Shown here piece by piece: positions 24,643 through 34,429 of a stretch of 64,000 bases of DNA. The translations under genes were made by a program, and so were the position numbers. A model generated the notes under the pieces. The model saw nothing but the letters and a program-made list of their open reading frames with translations, made no database searches and had not been told where the DNA came from. Within the stretch, counting starts at the first letter, position 1, and the number at the start of each line of letters is the position of its first letter. Source of the stretch: Stutzerimonas kirkiae (GTDB lineage: Bacteria; Pseudomonadota; Gammaproteobacteria; Pseudomonadales; Pseudomonadaceae). The stretch is from contig NZ_QJUO01000005.1 in NCBI RefSeq assembly GCF_004327335.1, positions 62,001 to 126,000 on the forward strand, read 5' to 3'.

Positions 24643-24819
24643 ATGTATATCTATCGACTGGTGCTGCTGCTGGTGGTGGGCATCTACCTCTTCTCGCCCG
24701 CCATCATGGACTGGTGGATCGACCCGAGCGGCGCCTGGTATCGCCCCTACCTGCTATGGCTGATCCTTATCGTGGTGACCTTCATCCTGCAGAGCCAGCG
24801 CGATGCCGACGAGCTTTAG
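24643..24819 (+). CDS. cbrX: CbrX, small membrane protein upstream of CbrA
   Basis: 58 residues, starting MYIYRLVLLLVVG at ATG 24643. Two hydrophobic segments (about 5-20 and 34-50) are separated by WWIDPSGAWYRPY. The gene overlaps cbrA by 17 bp in another frame, so cbrA translation is probably coupled to it. A cbrX gene in this position is described in pseudomonads as cotranscribed with cbrA; its function is unclear. Confidence 0.85.
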   Translation: MYIYRLVLLLVVGIYLFSPAIMDWWIDPSGAWYRPYLLWLILIVVTFILQSQRDADEL

Positions 24820-27751
24820 CCTCAGCCACCTGCTGCTGCTCAGCACCCTGTACCTGCTGGTGCTGTTCGGCGTCGCCTGGCTCAGCGAACGCGGCCTGAT
24901 TCCCCGCGCGATCATCCGCCATCCGCTGACCTACACCCTGTCGCTGGGGGTCTACGCCAGCGCCTGGGCCTTCTACAGCACGGTCGGCCTGGCCTACCAA
25001 TACGGCTACGGCTTCCTCGCGACCTACCTGGGCGTCAGCGGTGCCTTCATGCTGGCGCCGGTACTGCTCTACCCGGTGCTGCGCATTACCCGCACCTACC
25101 AACTGGCCTCGCTGGCCGACCTGTTCGCCTTCCGCTTTCGCAGCACCTGGAGCGGCGCCCTCACCACCCTGGTGATGCTGGCGGGCATGCTGCCGTTGCT
25201 GGCGCTGCAGATACAGGCAGTGGCGGACACCGTCGGGCTGCTGACCGAGACCCCGAGGCAGAAGGCCGTGGCGCTGGGCTACTGCCTGCTGATCATGCTC
25301 TTCACCATCCTCTTCGGTGCCCGCCATATCGCCACCCGCGAGAAGCACGAGGGCCTGGTGTTCGCCATCGCCTTCGAGTCGCTGGTCAAGCTGCTGTGCT
25401 TCGGCGGCATTGGCCTCTACGCGCTGCTGGTGGTGTTCGGCGGGCCACAGCAACTGGACATCTGGCTGCTGCAGAACAAGAGCGCACTGGCCGCCCTGCA
25501 CGCCCCGCTGCAGGAAGGCCCCTGGCGCACCCTGCTACTGGTGTTCTTCGCCTCGGCCATCGTCATGCCGCACATGTACCACATGACCTTCACCGAGAAC
25601 CTCTCGCCGCGCGCGCTGGTCAGCGCCAGTTGGGGGGTGCCGCTCTACCTGCTGCTGATGAGCCTGGCGGTGCCGCTGATCCTCTGGGCCGGCCTCAAGC
25701 TGGGCGTCGAAACCAAGCCGGAATACTTCAGCCTCGGCATCGGCATCGCCACCCGGAACGACCTGCTCGCCCTGGCCGCCTTCATCGGCGGGCTATCGGC
25801 CTCCAGTGGCCTGATCATCGTCAGCACCCTGGCGCTCTCGGGCATGGCCCTCAACCACCTGGTGCTGCCGCTCTACCAGCCGCCGACGGAAGGCAACATC
25901 TACCGCTGGCTGAAATGGACCCGGCGCAGCCTGATCCTCGCCATCATCATGGCCGGCTACGGCTTCTACCTGCTGCTCGGCGGCGAGAAAGACCTGTCCA
26001 ACCTGGGTATCGTCGCCTTCGTCGCCACCCTGCAATTCCTGCCGGGCGTGCTGTCCGTGCTGTACTGGCCGACAGCCAACCGCAAGGGTTATATCGCCGG
26101 TCTGCTGGCCGGCATCGGCGTCTGGTTCGTCGGCATGCTGCTGCCGCTGATCGGCAACCTGGACGGCTTCTATATACCGCAGCTCAATCTGGTCTATGTG
26201 CTGGACGACACCAGTTGGCACCTGGCGGCCATCGCCGCACTGACGGTCAATGTGCTGACCTTCGCCCTGGTGTCGCTGTTCACCGAGGCCAGCCCCGAGG
26301 AAAGCAGCGCCGCCGAAGCCTGCGCGGTGGAAAACCTGCGCCGCCCGCAGCGCCGGGAACTGAGCGCCATCTCGCCCCAGGAATTCGCCGCGCAACTGGC
26401 CAAGCCGCTGGGTGCCAGGACCGCCCAGCGCGAGGTCGAACAGGCCCTGCGCGACCTGAAACTGCCCTTCGACGAGCATCGCCCCTATGCCCTGCGCCGC
26501 CTGCGCGACCGCATCGAGGCCAACCTGTCCGGCCTGATGGGCCCCAGCGTCGCCCAGGACATCGTGGAAAACTTCCTGCCCTACAAGGACAGCAACCCGG
26601 ACTATGTCACCGGGGACATCCATTTCATCGAGAACCGCCTGGAGGAATACCACTCGCGCCTGACCGGCCTGGCCGCCGAACTCGACGCCCTGCGCCGCTA
26701 CCATCGGCAGACCCTGCAAGAACTGCCGATGGGCGTCTGCTCCCTGGCCGAGGACCAGGAAATCCTCATGTGGAACCGGGCGCTGGAAGAATTCACCGGC
26801 CTGCCCGCGCGCCAGGCGCTCGGCTCGCGCCTCTCGACCATCGCCCAGCCCTGGCGCGACCTGCTGGTGGGGTTCGTGCAGCAGCCGGACGAACACCTGT
26901 ACAAGAAGAAACTCTCCCTGGACGGCGATACGCGCTGGCTCAACCTGCACAAGGCGGTCATCGACGCGCCCCTGGCCCCCGGCAACAGCGGACTGGTGCT
27001 ACTGATCGAAGACCTGACCGAAACCCAGACCCTGGAAGAACGGCTGGTACACTCCGAACGCCTGGCCAGCATCGGCCGCCTGGCCGCCGGGGTCGCCCAT
27101 GAAATCGGCAACCCGGTGACCGGCATCGCCTGCCTGGCGCAGAACCTGCGCGAAGAACGTGAAACCGATGCGGAGATCACTGAAACCAGCAGCCAGATCA
27201 TCGAGCAGACCAAGCGCATCTCGCGCATCCTCCAGTCGCTGATGAGCTTCGCCCATGCCGGCAACCGCCAGCAGGCGCTCTACCCGGTCAACCTGGCGCA
27301 GATCACCCAGGACGCCATCGCCCTGCTGTCGCTCAATCGCCAGGGCGCCGACGTGCATTACCTCAACCAGTGCGCCCCCGCCCACCAGGTCGAGGGCGAT
27401 CCGCAACGCCTGGCGCAGGTACTGATCAACCTGCTGTCCAACGCCCGCGCCGCGTCCAGCGACGGCGACAGCATCCGTATTTCCAGCGAAGTGGCGGAGC
27501 AGACCGTCTACCTGATCGTCGAAGACCAGGGCAGCGGCATTCCCAGGTCGATCCGCGACCGTCTGTTCGAGCCGTTCTTCACCACCAAGGACCCCGGGCA
27601 AGGCACCGGCCTGGGCCTCGCACTGGTCTATTCGATCGTGGAAGAGCATTATGGCCAGATAGATATCGACAGCCCGGCCAACCCCGAAACCCAGCGTGGC
27701 ACCCGTTTCCGTATCACGCTACCGCGCCATGTCGACGCTGCAATGCACTAG
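24803..27751 (+). CDS. cbrA: Sensor histidine kinase CbrA with SLC5 transporter domain
   Basis: 982 residues, the usual CbrA length. Residues from about 5 to 500 form a 12-13-span SLC5-type transporter domain, followed by a linker, a PAS domain (about 620-740: [25 protein letters not shown] is its start), a HisKA dimerisation domain with phospho-acceptor H766 in GVAHEIGNP, and a HATPase domain ([27 protein letters not shown]). CbrA phosphorylates CbrB and controls carbon-nitrogen balance; its transporter domain has been linked to histidine uptake. A palindrome separates it from cbrB. Confidence 0.96.
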   Translation: MPTSFSLSHLLLLSTLYLLVLFGVAWLSERGLIPRAIIRHPLTYTLSLGVYASAWAFYSTVGLAYQYGYGFLATYLGVSGAFMLAPVLLYPVLRITRTYQLASLADLFAFRFRSTWSGALTTLVMLAGMLPLLALQIQAVADTVGLLTETPRQKAVALGYCLLIMLFTILFGARHIATREKHEGLVFAIAFESLVKLLCFGGIGLYALLVVFGGPQQLDIWLLQNKSALAALHAPLQEGPWRTLLLVFFASAIVMPHMYHMTFTENLSPRALVSASWGVPLYLLLMSLAVPLILWAGLKLGVETKPEYFSLGIGIATRNDLLALAAFIGGLSASSGLIIVSTLALSGMALNHLVLPLYQPPTEGNIYRWLKWTRRSLILAIIMAGYGFYLLLGGEKDLSNLGIVAFVATLQFLPGVLSVLYWPTANRKGYIAGLLAGIGVWFVGMLLPLIGNLDGFYIPQLNLVYVLDDTSWHLAAIAALTVNVLTFALVSLFTEASPEESSAAEACAVENLRRPQRRELSAISPQEFAAQLAKPLGARTAQREVEQALRDLKLPFDEHRPYALRRLRDRIEANLSGLMGPSVAQDIVENFLPYKDSNPDYVTGDIHFIENRLEEYHSRLTGLAAELDALRRYHRQTLQELPMGVCSLAEDQEILMWNRALEEFTGLPARQALGSRLSTIAQPWRDLLVGFVQQPDEHLYKKKLSLDGDTRWLNLHKAVIDAPLAPGNSGLVLLIEDLTETQTLEERLVHSERLASIGRLAAGVAHEIGNPVTGIACLAQNLREERETDAEITETSSQIIEQTKRISRILQSLMSFAHAGNRQQALYPVNLAQITQDAIALLSLNRQGADVHYLNQCAPAHQVEGDPQRLAQVLINLLSNARAASSDGDSIRISSEVAEQTVYLIVEDQGSGIPRSIRDRLFEPFFTTKDPGQGTGLGLALVYSIVEEHYGQIDIDSPANPETQRGTRFRITLPRHVDAAMH

Positions 27752-27800
27752 GGTCTGTTGACGTTTCGTCGCAAGCCGCGACGAAACGTCAACAGACCCT
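27750..27800. repeat. Perfect 23-bp inverted repeat between cbrA and cbrB
   Basis: The arms 27750-27772 and 27778-27800 are perfectly complementary around a 5-base loop (AAGCC); the stem contains TTGACGTTTCGTCGC. It begins within the cbrA stop codon and ends 25 bp before cbrB. There is no T-run. A related half copy (GGGCTGTTGGCGTTTCGTCG) is at 31982-32001, before panB. Confidence 0.8.
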
Positions 27801-27824
27801 ATCTGTCCCGCCGTGAGAGTACCC

Positions 27825-29240
<1,416 letters not shown>

Positions 29241-29245
29241 AGGGT

Positions 29246-29270
29246 TGTTACCTGTCATGAAGGCGTAACA
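29246..29270 (+). promoter_or_regulatory. Putative CbrB upstream activating sequence for crcZ
   Basis: TGTTAC (29246-29251) and GTAACA (29265-29270) form a perfect interrupted palindrome with a 13-base spacer. It lies about 100 bp upstream of the sigma-54 promoter, right after the cbrB stop codon. A further GTAACG half-site is at 29287-29292. Form and position fit the CbrB sites described at crcZ in other pseudomonads. Confidence 0.7.
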
Positions 29271-29367
29271 GGGAAACGGGGCGTTCGGTAACGAAAGCGC
29301 CGCTTTTCTTCAGGTCACCCCCTGCGAAAAAAACCCAACGCACTGATATAAAAGGATTTTTACAAAT

Positions 29368-29383
29368 TGGCACGACAAGTGCT
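29368..29383 (+). promoter_or_regulatory. Sigma-54 promoter of crcZ
   Basis: TGGCACGACAAGTGCT matches the RpoN consensus TGGCACG-N4-TTGCT at all but one position, with the correct 10-base spacing between GG and GC. Transcription should start about 12 bases after the GC, near 29394. Confidence 0.88.
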
Positions 29384-29393
29384 CTATATTCCG

Positions 29394-29755
29394 TACAACA
29401 ACAATAACAAGCACATCCAGAATAAGAACAAAACGTACCGGCTCCAGCAAAACAACGATAAAAAGGCGGAGGCGTAGCTAACTGATTCTTTTGGAGAGGA
29501 CTTGCCATCGGGGTTCGCCCCACGACCAGGCCGAGAACAACAAGACTGCCCGAGCAGTGCCTGAACTGGTTGGATCGACGATCACCGGCAACTCAGCGAC
29601 CAAAGCAATCCGTTTGCTCTTTGCTCCCATCCAGTAGGAGCATTTCCGAAGGCAATGGCCGGAGGAAACGGGCAATAACAACAACAACGTGCCCGGGACC
29701 AATAACAACAAAGCACGTCACACTTTCGGGGGAGCTTCGGCTCCCCTTGTGCTTT
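29394..29755 (+). ncRNA. crcZ: CrcZ small RNA, Hfq/Crc decoy
   Basis: A non-coding RNA of about 360 nt in the cbrB-pcnB interval, the position of CrcZ in pseudomonads. It carries six A-rich CA motifs: 29395-29411 (ACAACAACAATAACAAG), 29421-29434, 29449-29465, 29535-29545, 29674-29689 (AATAACAACAACAACG) and 29701-29713. CrcZ binds Hfq with Crc and so frees catabolic mRNAs from repression when preferred carbon sources run out. The 5' end is placed from the sigma-54 promoter and the 3' end from the terminator; both are approximate. No open frame of interest is present. Confidence 0.9.
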
Positions 29756-29757
29756 CC
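29729..29757 (+). terminator. Rho-independent terminator of crcZ
   Basis: GGGGAGC (29729-29735) and GCTCCCC (29740-29746) pair around a TTCG tetraloop, followed by TTGTGCTTT. The flanks AAGCAC (29711-29716) and GTGCTT (29749-29754) could extend the stem. Confidence 0.85.
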
Positions 29758-29871
29758 GCGCTTTATCCACCATCCCCCCTCCGCCAGTGCTAGAATCCCT
29801 GACGATTCGTACCTGCCGGCAAGGCCTGTGGCCGCCGGATCGTCCGTCATTTCTTCATACAGTGCCTGTAT

Positions 29872-31242
29872 ATGCTGAAAAAGCTGTTCCAGTCCCTCCG
29901 GTCTCCCCTACGCCGCTTCCCGCTCTCTCGCCTTACGCCCGCGATACTGTCCAGCCGGCAGCATTCCCTGAAACGCAGCGAGATCAGCCGCAACGCGGTC
30001 AATGTGGTGGAACGCCTGCAGCAGGCGGGCTACCAGGCCTATGTGGTCGGCGGCTGCGTGCGCGACCTGCTCTTGCAGATGCCCCCCAAGGACTATGACG
30101 TCGCCACCAGCGCCACCCCCGAGCAGGTTCGTGCGCAATTTCGCAATGCCCGTGTGATCGGGCGCCGCTTCAAGCTGGTGCATGTGCATTTCGGGCGGGA
30201 AATCATCGAAGTCGCCACCTTCCGTGCCAACCACCCGGAAGACGACGAGGACAGCCCACTGGCATCGCGCAACGAAAGCGGGCGCATCCTGCGCGACAAT
30301 GTCTATGGCACCCTGGAAGATGATGCCCAGCGCCGCGACTTCACCATCAATGCCCTGTACTACGATCCGAGTACCGAGCGTATTCTCGACCACACCCATG
30401 GCGTGCACGATATACGCAACCGCCAGGTGCGCCTGATCGGCACACCGAGGCAGCGCTACCAGGAAGACCCGGTGCGCATGCTGCGCGCGGTTCGCTTCGC
30501 CGCCAAGCTGGACTTCGAGATCGAACCGCACAGCGCCGAACCCATCATCGAACTGGCCGACCTGCTGCTCGACGTTCCCGCCGCCCGCCTGTACGACGAA
30601 GTGCTCAAGCTGTTCCTCGCCGGCAAGGCCGAGCAGACCTTCGACCTGCTGCTCGAACATGACCTGTTCGCACCGCTGTTCCCCGCCACCGCCGAGGCAC
30701 TGGAGCACGACCCGGACTACACCGACACGCTGGTCCGCAACGCACTGGCCAATACCGACCAGCGCATTGCCCAGGGCAAACCGGTGACCCCGGCCTTCCT
30801 GTTCGCCGCCCTCCTCTGGCCTGCCCTCCCGGCGCGCGCCCTGGAGCTGCAGGGACGAGGTATCGCGCCGATTCCCGCGATGCAGGAAGCCGCCCACGAC
30901 ATCATCTGGGAGCAGTGCCAGCGCATCGCCATTCCCAAGCGCTTCACCCTGCCCATGCGGGAAATCTGGGACATGCAGGAGCGCCTGCCACGGCGCCATG
31001 GGCGGCGCGCCGACCAGTTGCTGGAAAACCCCAGGTTCCGTGCCGGCTACGACTTCCTGTTGCTGCGCGAAAGCGCCGGGGAGCGCACCGACGGCCTGGG
31101 CGACTGGTGGACCGACTACCAGGAAGCCAGCGACAGCGAGCGCCGCGGCATGATCCGTGCGCTCAGCTCGCGCGAGGAAAGCAGCGCGGCGCCACGCAAG
31201 CGCAAACGCAGCGGACGCCGCAAACGCACGGGCGAGCAGTGA
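29872..31242 (+). CDS. pcnB: Poly(A) polymerase I
   Basis: Adds poly(A) tails to RNA 3' ends, marking them for degradation. 456 residues from ATG 29872. The nucleotidyltransferase motif reads VGGCVRDLLL (59-68) followed by the catalytic D74 and D76 in KDYDVATSA; RRDFTINALYYDP and the EDPVRMLRAVRFAAKL RNA-binding segment follow. The C-terminus is a very basic tail (PRKRKRSGRRKRTGEQ). A TAGAAT at 29791-29796 could be the -10 box. Its stop overlaps the folK start by one base (TGATG). Confidence 0.95.
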   Translation: MLKKLFQSLRSPLRRFPLSRLTPAILSSRQHSLKRSEISRNAVNVVERLQQAGYQAYVVGGCVRDLLLQMPPKDYDVATSATPEQVRAQFRNARVIGRRFKLVHVHFGREIIEVATFRANHPEDDEDSPLASRNESGRILRDNVYGTLEDDAQRRDFTINALYYDPSTERILDHTHGVHDIRNRQVRLIGTPRQRYQEDPVRMLRAVRFAAKLDFEIEPHSAEPIIELADLLLDVPAARLYDEVLKLFLAGKAEQTFDLLLEHDLFAPLFPATAEALEHDPDYTDTLVRNALANTDQRIAQGKPVTPAFLFAALLWPALPARALELQGRGIAPIPAMQEAAHDIIWEQCQRIAIPKRFTLPMREIWDMQERLPRRHGRRADQLLENPRFRAGYDFLLLRESAGERTDGLGDWWTDYQEASDSERRGMIRALSSREESSAAPRKRKRSGRRKRTGEQ

Positions 31243-31742
31243 TGGAGCGGGTCTACATCGGCCTGGGCAGCAACCTGGCCACCCCGGTGGCACAGCTCGA
31301 TGCCGCCTTGCAGGCACTGGACCGATTGCCACGTAGCCAGCGCGTCGCCACCTCGTCCTTCTATACCAGCGAACCCCTGGGACCCGCCGACCAGCCACGT
31401 TATGTCAACGCCGTCACCGCGCTCGACACCCATCTCGAACCGTTGCAACTGCTCGATGCGTTGCAAGCCATCGAGCAGGCCCAGGGCCGCGAACGCAAGG
31501 CCGAGCGCTGGGGGCCACGCACCCTGGACCTGGATATCCTGCTGTTCGGCAACCGACTGATCGACGAAGCGCGCCTGCAGGTACCGCACTATCATATGCA
31601 GGCCCGCCCCTTCGTACTCTACCCGCTGGCGGAAATAGCCCCCGAGCGGCTGTGCCTGGCGGACGGCCGTAAGCTCATCGACCTGCTCGCGGCCTGCGCG
31701 CCAGAAGGGCTGGAACGCCTCGAGCGATCGACCACGGCCTGA
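31242..31742 (+). CDS. folK: 6-hydroxymethyl-7,8-dihydropterin pyrophosphokinase
   Basis: Transfers pyrophosphate from ATP to hydroxymethyl-dihydropterin, the step before dihydropteroate synthase in folate synthesis. 166 residues. YIGLGSNLATP at the N-terminus and the HPPK signature RWGPRTLDLDILLFG are intact. Its ATG overlaps the pcnB stop (TGATG). The next enzyme of the pathway, FolP, is encoded at 51578-52429. Confidence 0.95.
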   Translation: MERVYIGLGSNLATPVAQLDAALQALDRLPRSQRVATSSFYTSEPLGPADQPRYVNAVTALDTHLEPLQLLDALQAIEQAQGRERKAERWGPRTLDLDILLFGNRLIDEARLQVPHYHMQARPFVLYPLAEIAPERLCLADGRKLIDLLAACAPEGLERLERSTTA

Positions 31743-31754
31743 GCGAAGCCCCCA

Positions 31755-31815
31755 GGACGAAAGGCCGGCTACCGCTATTCATCGCCCGGCCTCCAGCCTT
31801 CCAGCGCTTTTATCG
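31755..31815 (-). repeat. Inverted fragment of the GCGATCGC element
   Basis: Read on the minus strand it has CGATAAAAGCGCTGGA, then CTGGAGG, and ends CTTTCGTCC, as in the centre of 24404-24575. Confidence 0.55.
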
Positions 31816-31874
31816 CTAGTGTCACGACACGCATCAACTGTCGGCATGTGGTCAGCTCTCTGTGGGAAGGGCTA

Positions 31875-31934
31875 GGGTGCGCCGTGCGCACCTGGGACAG
31901 CGGTGCCGAGCACTCAGGTGCGCGCGGCGCACCC
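31875..31934. repeat. GGGTGCGCCGTGCGCACC palindrome before panB
   Basis: Arms 31875-31894 and 31915-31934 pair over 20 bp with one mismatch. Same family as 15114-15163. Confidence 0.7.
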
Positions 31935-32017
31935 TGCACAAGGCTACCGTCCGCGACATTTGATCGTTGACGCGACACTAGGGGCTGTTGGCGTTTCGTC
32001 GTGACATTCGGATTGAC

Positions 32018-32044
32018 TTGGCAGGCCGCCATCCGGACTATAAG
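32018..32044 (+). promoter_or_regulatory. Possible panB promoter
   Basis: TTGGCA (32018-32023) and TATAAG (32039-32044) resemble -35 and -10 boxes but with a short 15-base spacer. An overlapping TTGACT (32013) would give 20. It lies about 120 bp upstream of the panB start, in the only non-repeat part of the gap. Confidence 0.3.
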
Positions 32045-32166
32045 CGCCCCTATCGGTGCCCCGAAAGGGGGCAGCGAATCCGTTCATGCAACGGCCCAAC
32101 CGTGATCCACAAAGCCTGCCCGCCACCTCACACGAGCCAGCGGGCAGGACCAATGAGGACGGCACA

Positions 32167-32967
32167 ATGCCAGACGTAACCTTGACCACCCTGCAGGGCA
32201 TGAAACGCACAGGCGAAAAAATCGCCATGCTCACCTGCTACGACGCGACCTTCGCCAGGACCGCCAGCGAAGCGGGTGTCGAAATGCTGCTGATCGGTGA
32301 CTCCCTCGGCATGGTCCTGCAAGGTCACGACAGCACGCTGCCGGTCAGCGTGGCGGACATGGCCTACCACACGGCCAGCGTGAAGCGCGGCAACCGTGGC
32401 GCGATGATCGTCGCCGACATGCCGTTCATGGCCAACGCCACCCTCGAACAGACCCTGAACAACTCGGCCGAACTGATGCGCGCCGGCGCGCACATGGTCA
32501 AGCTGGAAGGCTCGGCCTGGCTGGCCGAGGCCGTCGGGCAACTGGCCGAGCGCGGCATCCCGGTCTGCGTGCACATGGGCCTGACCCCGCAGGCGGTCAA
32601 CCTGTTCGGCGGCTACAAGGTACAGGGCCGCCAGGAAGCCGCCGCGCGCCGGATGCTGGAAGATGCCCGGGCGCTGGAGGGGGCGGGCGCCGCCATGCTG
32701 CTGCTCGAATGCGTCCCCAGCGAACTGGCCACGCGTATCAGCAAGGCCGTGGCGATACCGGTGATCGGCATTGGCGCCGGCAGCGGCACCGACGGGCAGG
32801 TACTGGTCCTGCATGACCTGCTCGGCCTCTCGCTCACTGGCCGTACCCCCAGGTTCGTGAAGAACTTCATGCAGGGACAGGCCGATATCCCGTCGGCCAT
32901 CAACGCCTACGTCAAGGCCGTCAAGGCCGTCGAATTCCCAGCCGAGGAGCATGGTTTTTCCGCATGA
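32167..32967 (+). CDS. panB: 3-methyl-2-oxobutanoate hydroxymethyltransferase
   Basis: Converts 2-oxoisovalerate and methylene-tetrahydrofolate to ketopantoate, the first step of pantothenate (coenzyme A) synthesis. 266 residues from [10 protein letters not shown]; the open frame upstream is not conserved. Seen: [10 protein letters not shown] (21-30), the metal-binding GDSLGMV (44-50), [15 protein letters not shown] and IGIGAG. Four-base overlap with panC. Confidence 0.96.
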   Translation: MPDVTLTTLQGMKRTGEKIAMLTCYDATFARTASEAGVEMLLIGDSLGMVLQGHDSTLPVSVADMAYHTASVKRGNRGAMIVADMPFMANATLEQTLNNSAELMRAGAHMVKLEGSAWLAEAVGQLAERGIPVCVHMGLTPQAVNLFGGYKVQGRQEAAARRMLEDARALEGAGAAMLLLECVPSELATRISKAVAIPVIGIGAGSGTDGQVLVLHDLLGLSLTGRTPRFVKNFMQGQADIPSAINAYVKAVKAVEFPAEEHGFSA

Positions 32968-33818
32968 ACATCGTCAAGACCGTTGCCGATCTGCGCGCCG
33001 CCGTGGCGCGCGCCCGCAGCGAAGGCAAGCGTATAGGCCTGGTGCCCACCATGGGCAACCTGCACGACGGGCATGTCACCCTGGTGAGAAAGGCCGCCCA
33101 GCACGCCGATTTCGTGGTTGCCAGCATCTTCGTCAATCCGCTGCAATTCGGTGCCAATGAAGACCTGGACAGCTACCCGCGCACCCTGGCGGCCGACCAG
33201 GCCAGGCTGGTCGAAGCCGGCTGCCAGTTGCTGTTCACCCCTGGCGTCGAGGACATGTACCCGAACGGCATGCAGCAGCAGACCCAGGTCAGGGTACCGG
33301 ACGTTTCCGAGGGCCTGTGCGGCCAGAGCCGCCCCGGGCACTTCGATGGCGTCGCCACGGTCGTCAGCAAGCTGTTCAACATGGCACAGCCCGATATCGC
33401 CGTATTCGGCGAGAAGGACTTCCAGCAACTGGCGGTCATCCGCAAAATGGTCCGCGACCTGAACATACCCGTGCAGGTCATCGGCGAGCCCATCGTGCGC
33501 AATGCCGACGGCCTGGCGCTCTCCTCGCGCAATGGCTACCTGACCGCCGACGAACTGAAGGCTGCCCCACGCCTGCAGCAGACGCTGAAAACCCTGGCCA
33601 GCGCCATCGCGGAAGGCCGCCGCGACTACCCGGCCCTGCTCGACGAAGGCCGGGCCGCGCTGGGCGCCGCCGGCTTCCGTGCGGACTACCTGGAGATACG
33701 CGAAGCCACCACACTGCACCCGGCAGATGAAAGCAGCAGCGACCTGGTGATCCTCGCCGCGGCCTACCTGGGCAAGACCCGCCTGATAGACAACCTGGCA
33801 TTCAACCTGAGCAACTGA
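32964..33818 (+). CDS. panC: Pantothenate synthetase
   Basis: Joins pantoate and beta-alanine using ATP. 284 residues. The nucleotide-binding HIGH-type motif is in [15 protein letters not shown] (28-42); [20 protein letters not shown] and FGEKDFQQL are typical of the family. The start overlaps panB (ATGA). With panB upstream and panD downstream, all the pieces needed to make pantothenate from ketopantoate are present except the ketopantoate reductase. Confidence 0.96.
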   Translation: MNIVKTVADLRAAVARARSEGKRIGLVPTMGNLHDGHVTLVRKAAQHADFVVASIFVNPLQFGANEDLDSYPRTLAADQARLVEAGCQLLFTPGVEDMYPNGMQQQTQVRVPDVSEGLCGQSRPGHFDGVATVVSKLFNMAQPDIAVFGEKDFQQLAVIRKMVRDLNIPVQVIGEPIVRNADGLALSSRNGYLTADELKAAPRLQQTLKTLASAIAEGRRDYPALLDEGRAALGAAGFRADYLEIREATTLHPADESSSDLVILAAAYLGKTRLIDNLAFNLSN

Positions 33819-33907
33819 AGCCGCCCACCTGCGACGCCCGATACCTTGCCGAGCATCCCTGGCATCGGGCAAACTCTGCGCCGTTTTCGCCCCCGGAGGA
33901 CCCCGCC

Positions 33908-34288
33908 ATGCATGCGATCATGCTCAAGGCAAAACTGCACCGCGCCCTGGTCACCCACTCGGTACTCGACTACGAAGGCTCCTGCGCCATCGATGGCGAA
34001 TGGCTGGACCTGGCTGGCATCCGTGAGTACGAACAGATCCAGATCTACAACGTCGATAATGGCGAACGCTTCACCACCTATGCCATTCGCGGCGAGCCGG
34101 GCTCGCGCATCATTTCTGTCAACGGTGCCGCGGCGCACAAGGCCGACAAGGGCCATCGCCTGATCATTTGCGCCTATGCCCACTACAGCGAGGCCGAACT
34201 GGCCAACATCAAGCCCCATGTACTCTACATGGCCGCCGACGGCGAACTGAGCCACACCAGCAACGCCATTCCGGTACAACTGGCCTGA
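33908..34288 (+). CDS. panD: Aspartate 1-decarboxylase
   Basis: Makes beta-alanine from aspartate with a pyruvoyl cofactor created by self-cleavage. 126 residues. The cleavage site G24-S25 is in DYEGSC, with K9, H11 and Y22 also conserved. Ribosome binding site GGAGGA 8 bases before the ATG. Last gene of panBCD, closed by a clear terminator. No panZ/panM candidate lies nearby. Confidence 0.96.
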   Translation: MHAIMLKAKLHRALVTHSVLDYEGSCAIDGEWLDLAGIREYEQIQIYNVDNGERFTTYAIRGEPGSRIISVNGAAAHKADKGHRLIICAYAHYSEAELANIKPHVLYMAADGELSHTSNAIPVQLA

Positions 34289-34293
34289 CCAAC

Positions 34294-34315
34294 AGCCCGA
34301 TTCATCGGGCTTTTT
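34294..34315 (+). terminator. Terminator of panBCD
   Basis: AGCCCGA (34294-34300) pairs with TCGGGCT (34305-34311) around TTCA, followed by TTTTAA. A textbook intrinsic terminator just after panD. Confidence 0.9.
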
Positions 34316-34429
34316 AATGCGGCAACCAGTACGATCGTCCGGTGGGTGCAGGGACGCGGTATCCCCGTATCAGCCAATGCAGTACGAAAGAAAGCGCCAA
34401 CGACCGCATGCACAGGAAGCCCGTACGCG

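Larger units (their letters stand above)
31743..32166. other. 424-bp gap before panB made of repeat fragments
   Basis: No gene is seen. In order it holds an inverted fragment of the GCGATCGC element (31755-31815); a CTAGTGTC...GACACTA bracket (31816-31980); the GGGTGCGCCGTGCGCACC palindrome (31875-31934); and a half copy (31982-32001) of the palindrome found between cbrA and cbrB. Repeats seem to have inserted into each other. The last 120 bp are unique and should carry the panB promoter. Confidence 0.6.

Noticed and set aside
29394-29755. Regularly spaced A-rich motifs as CRISPR or a small coding gene
   Set aside because: Spacing is irregular, no repeat of CRISPR length exists and no frame is kept; the sigma-54 promoter, CA motifs and position fit CrcZ.
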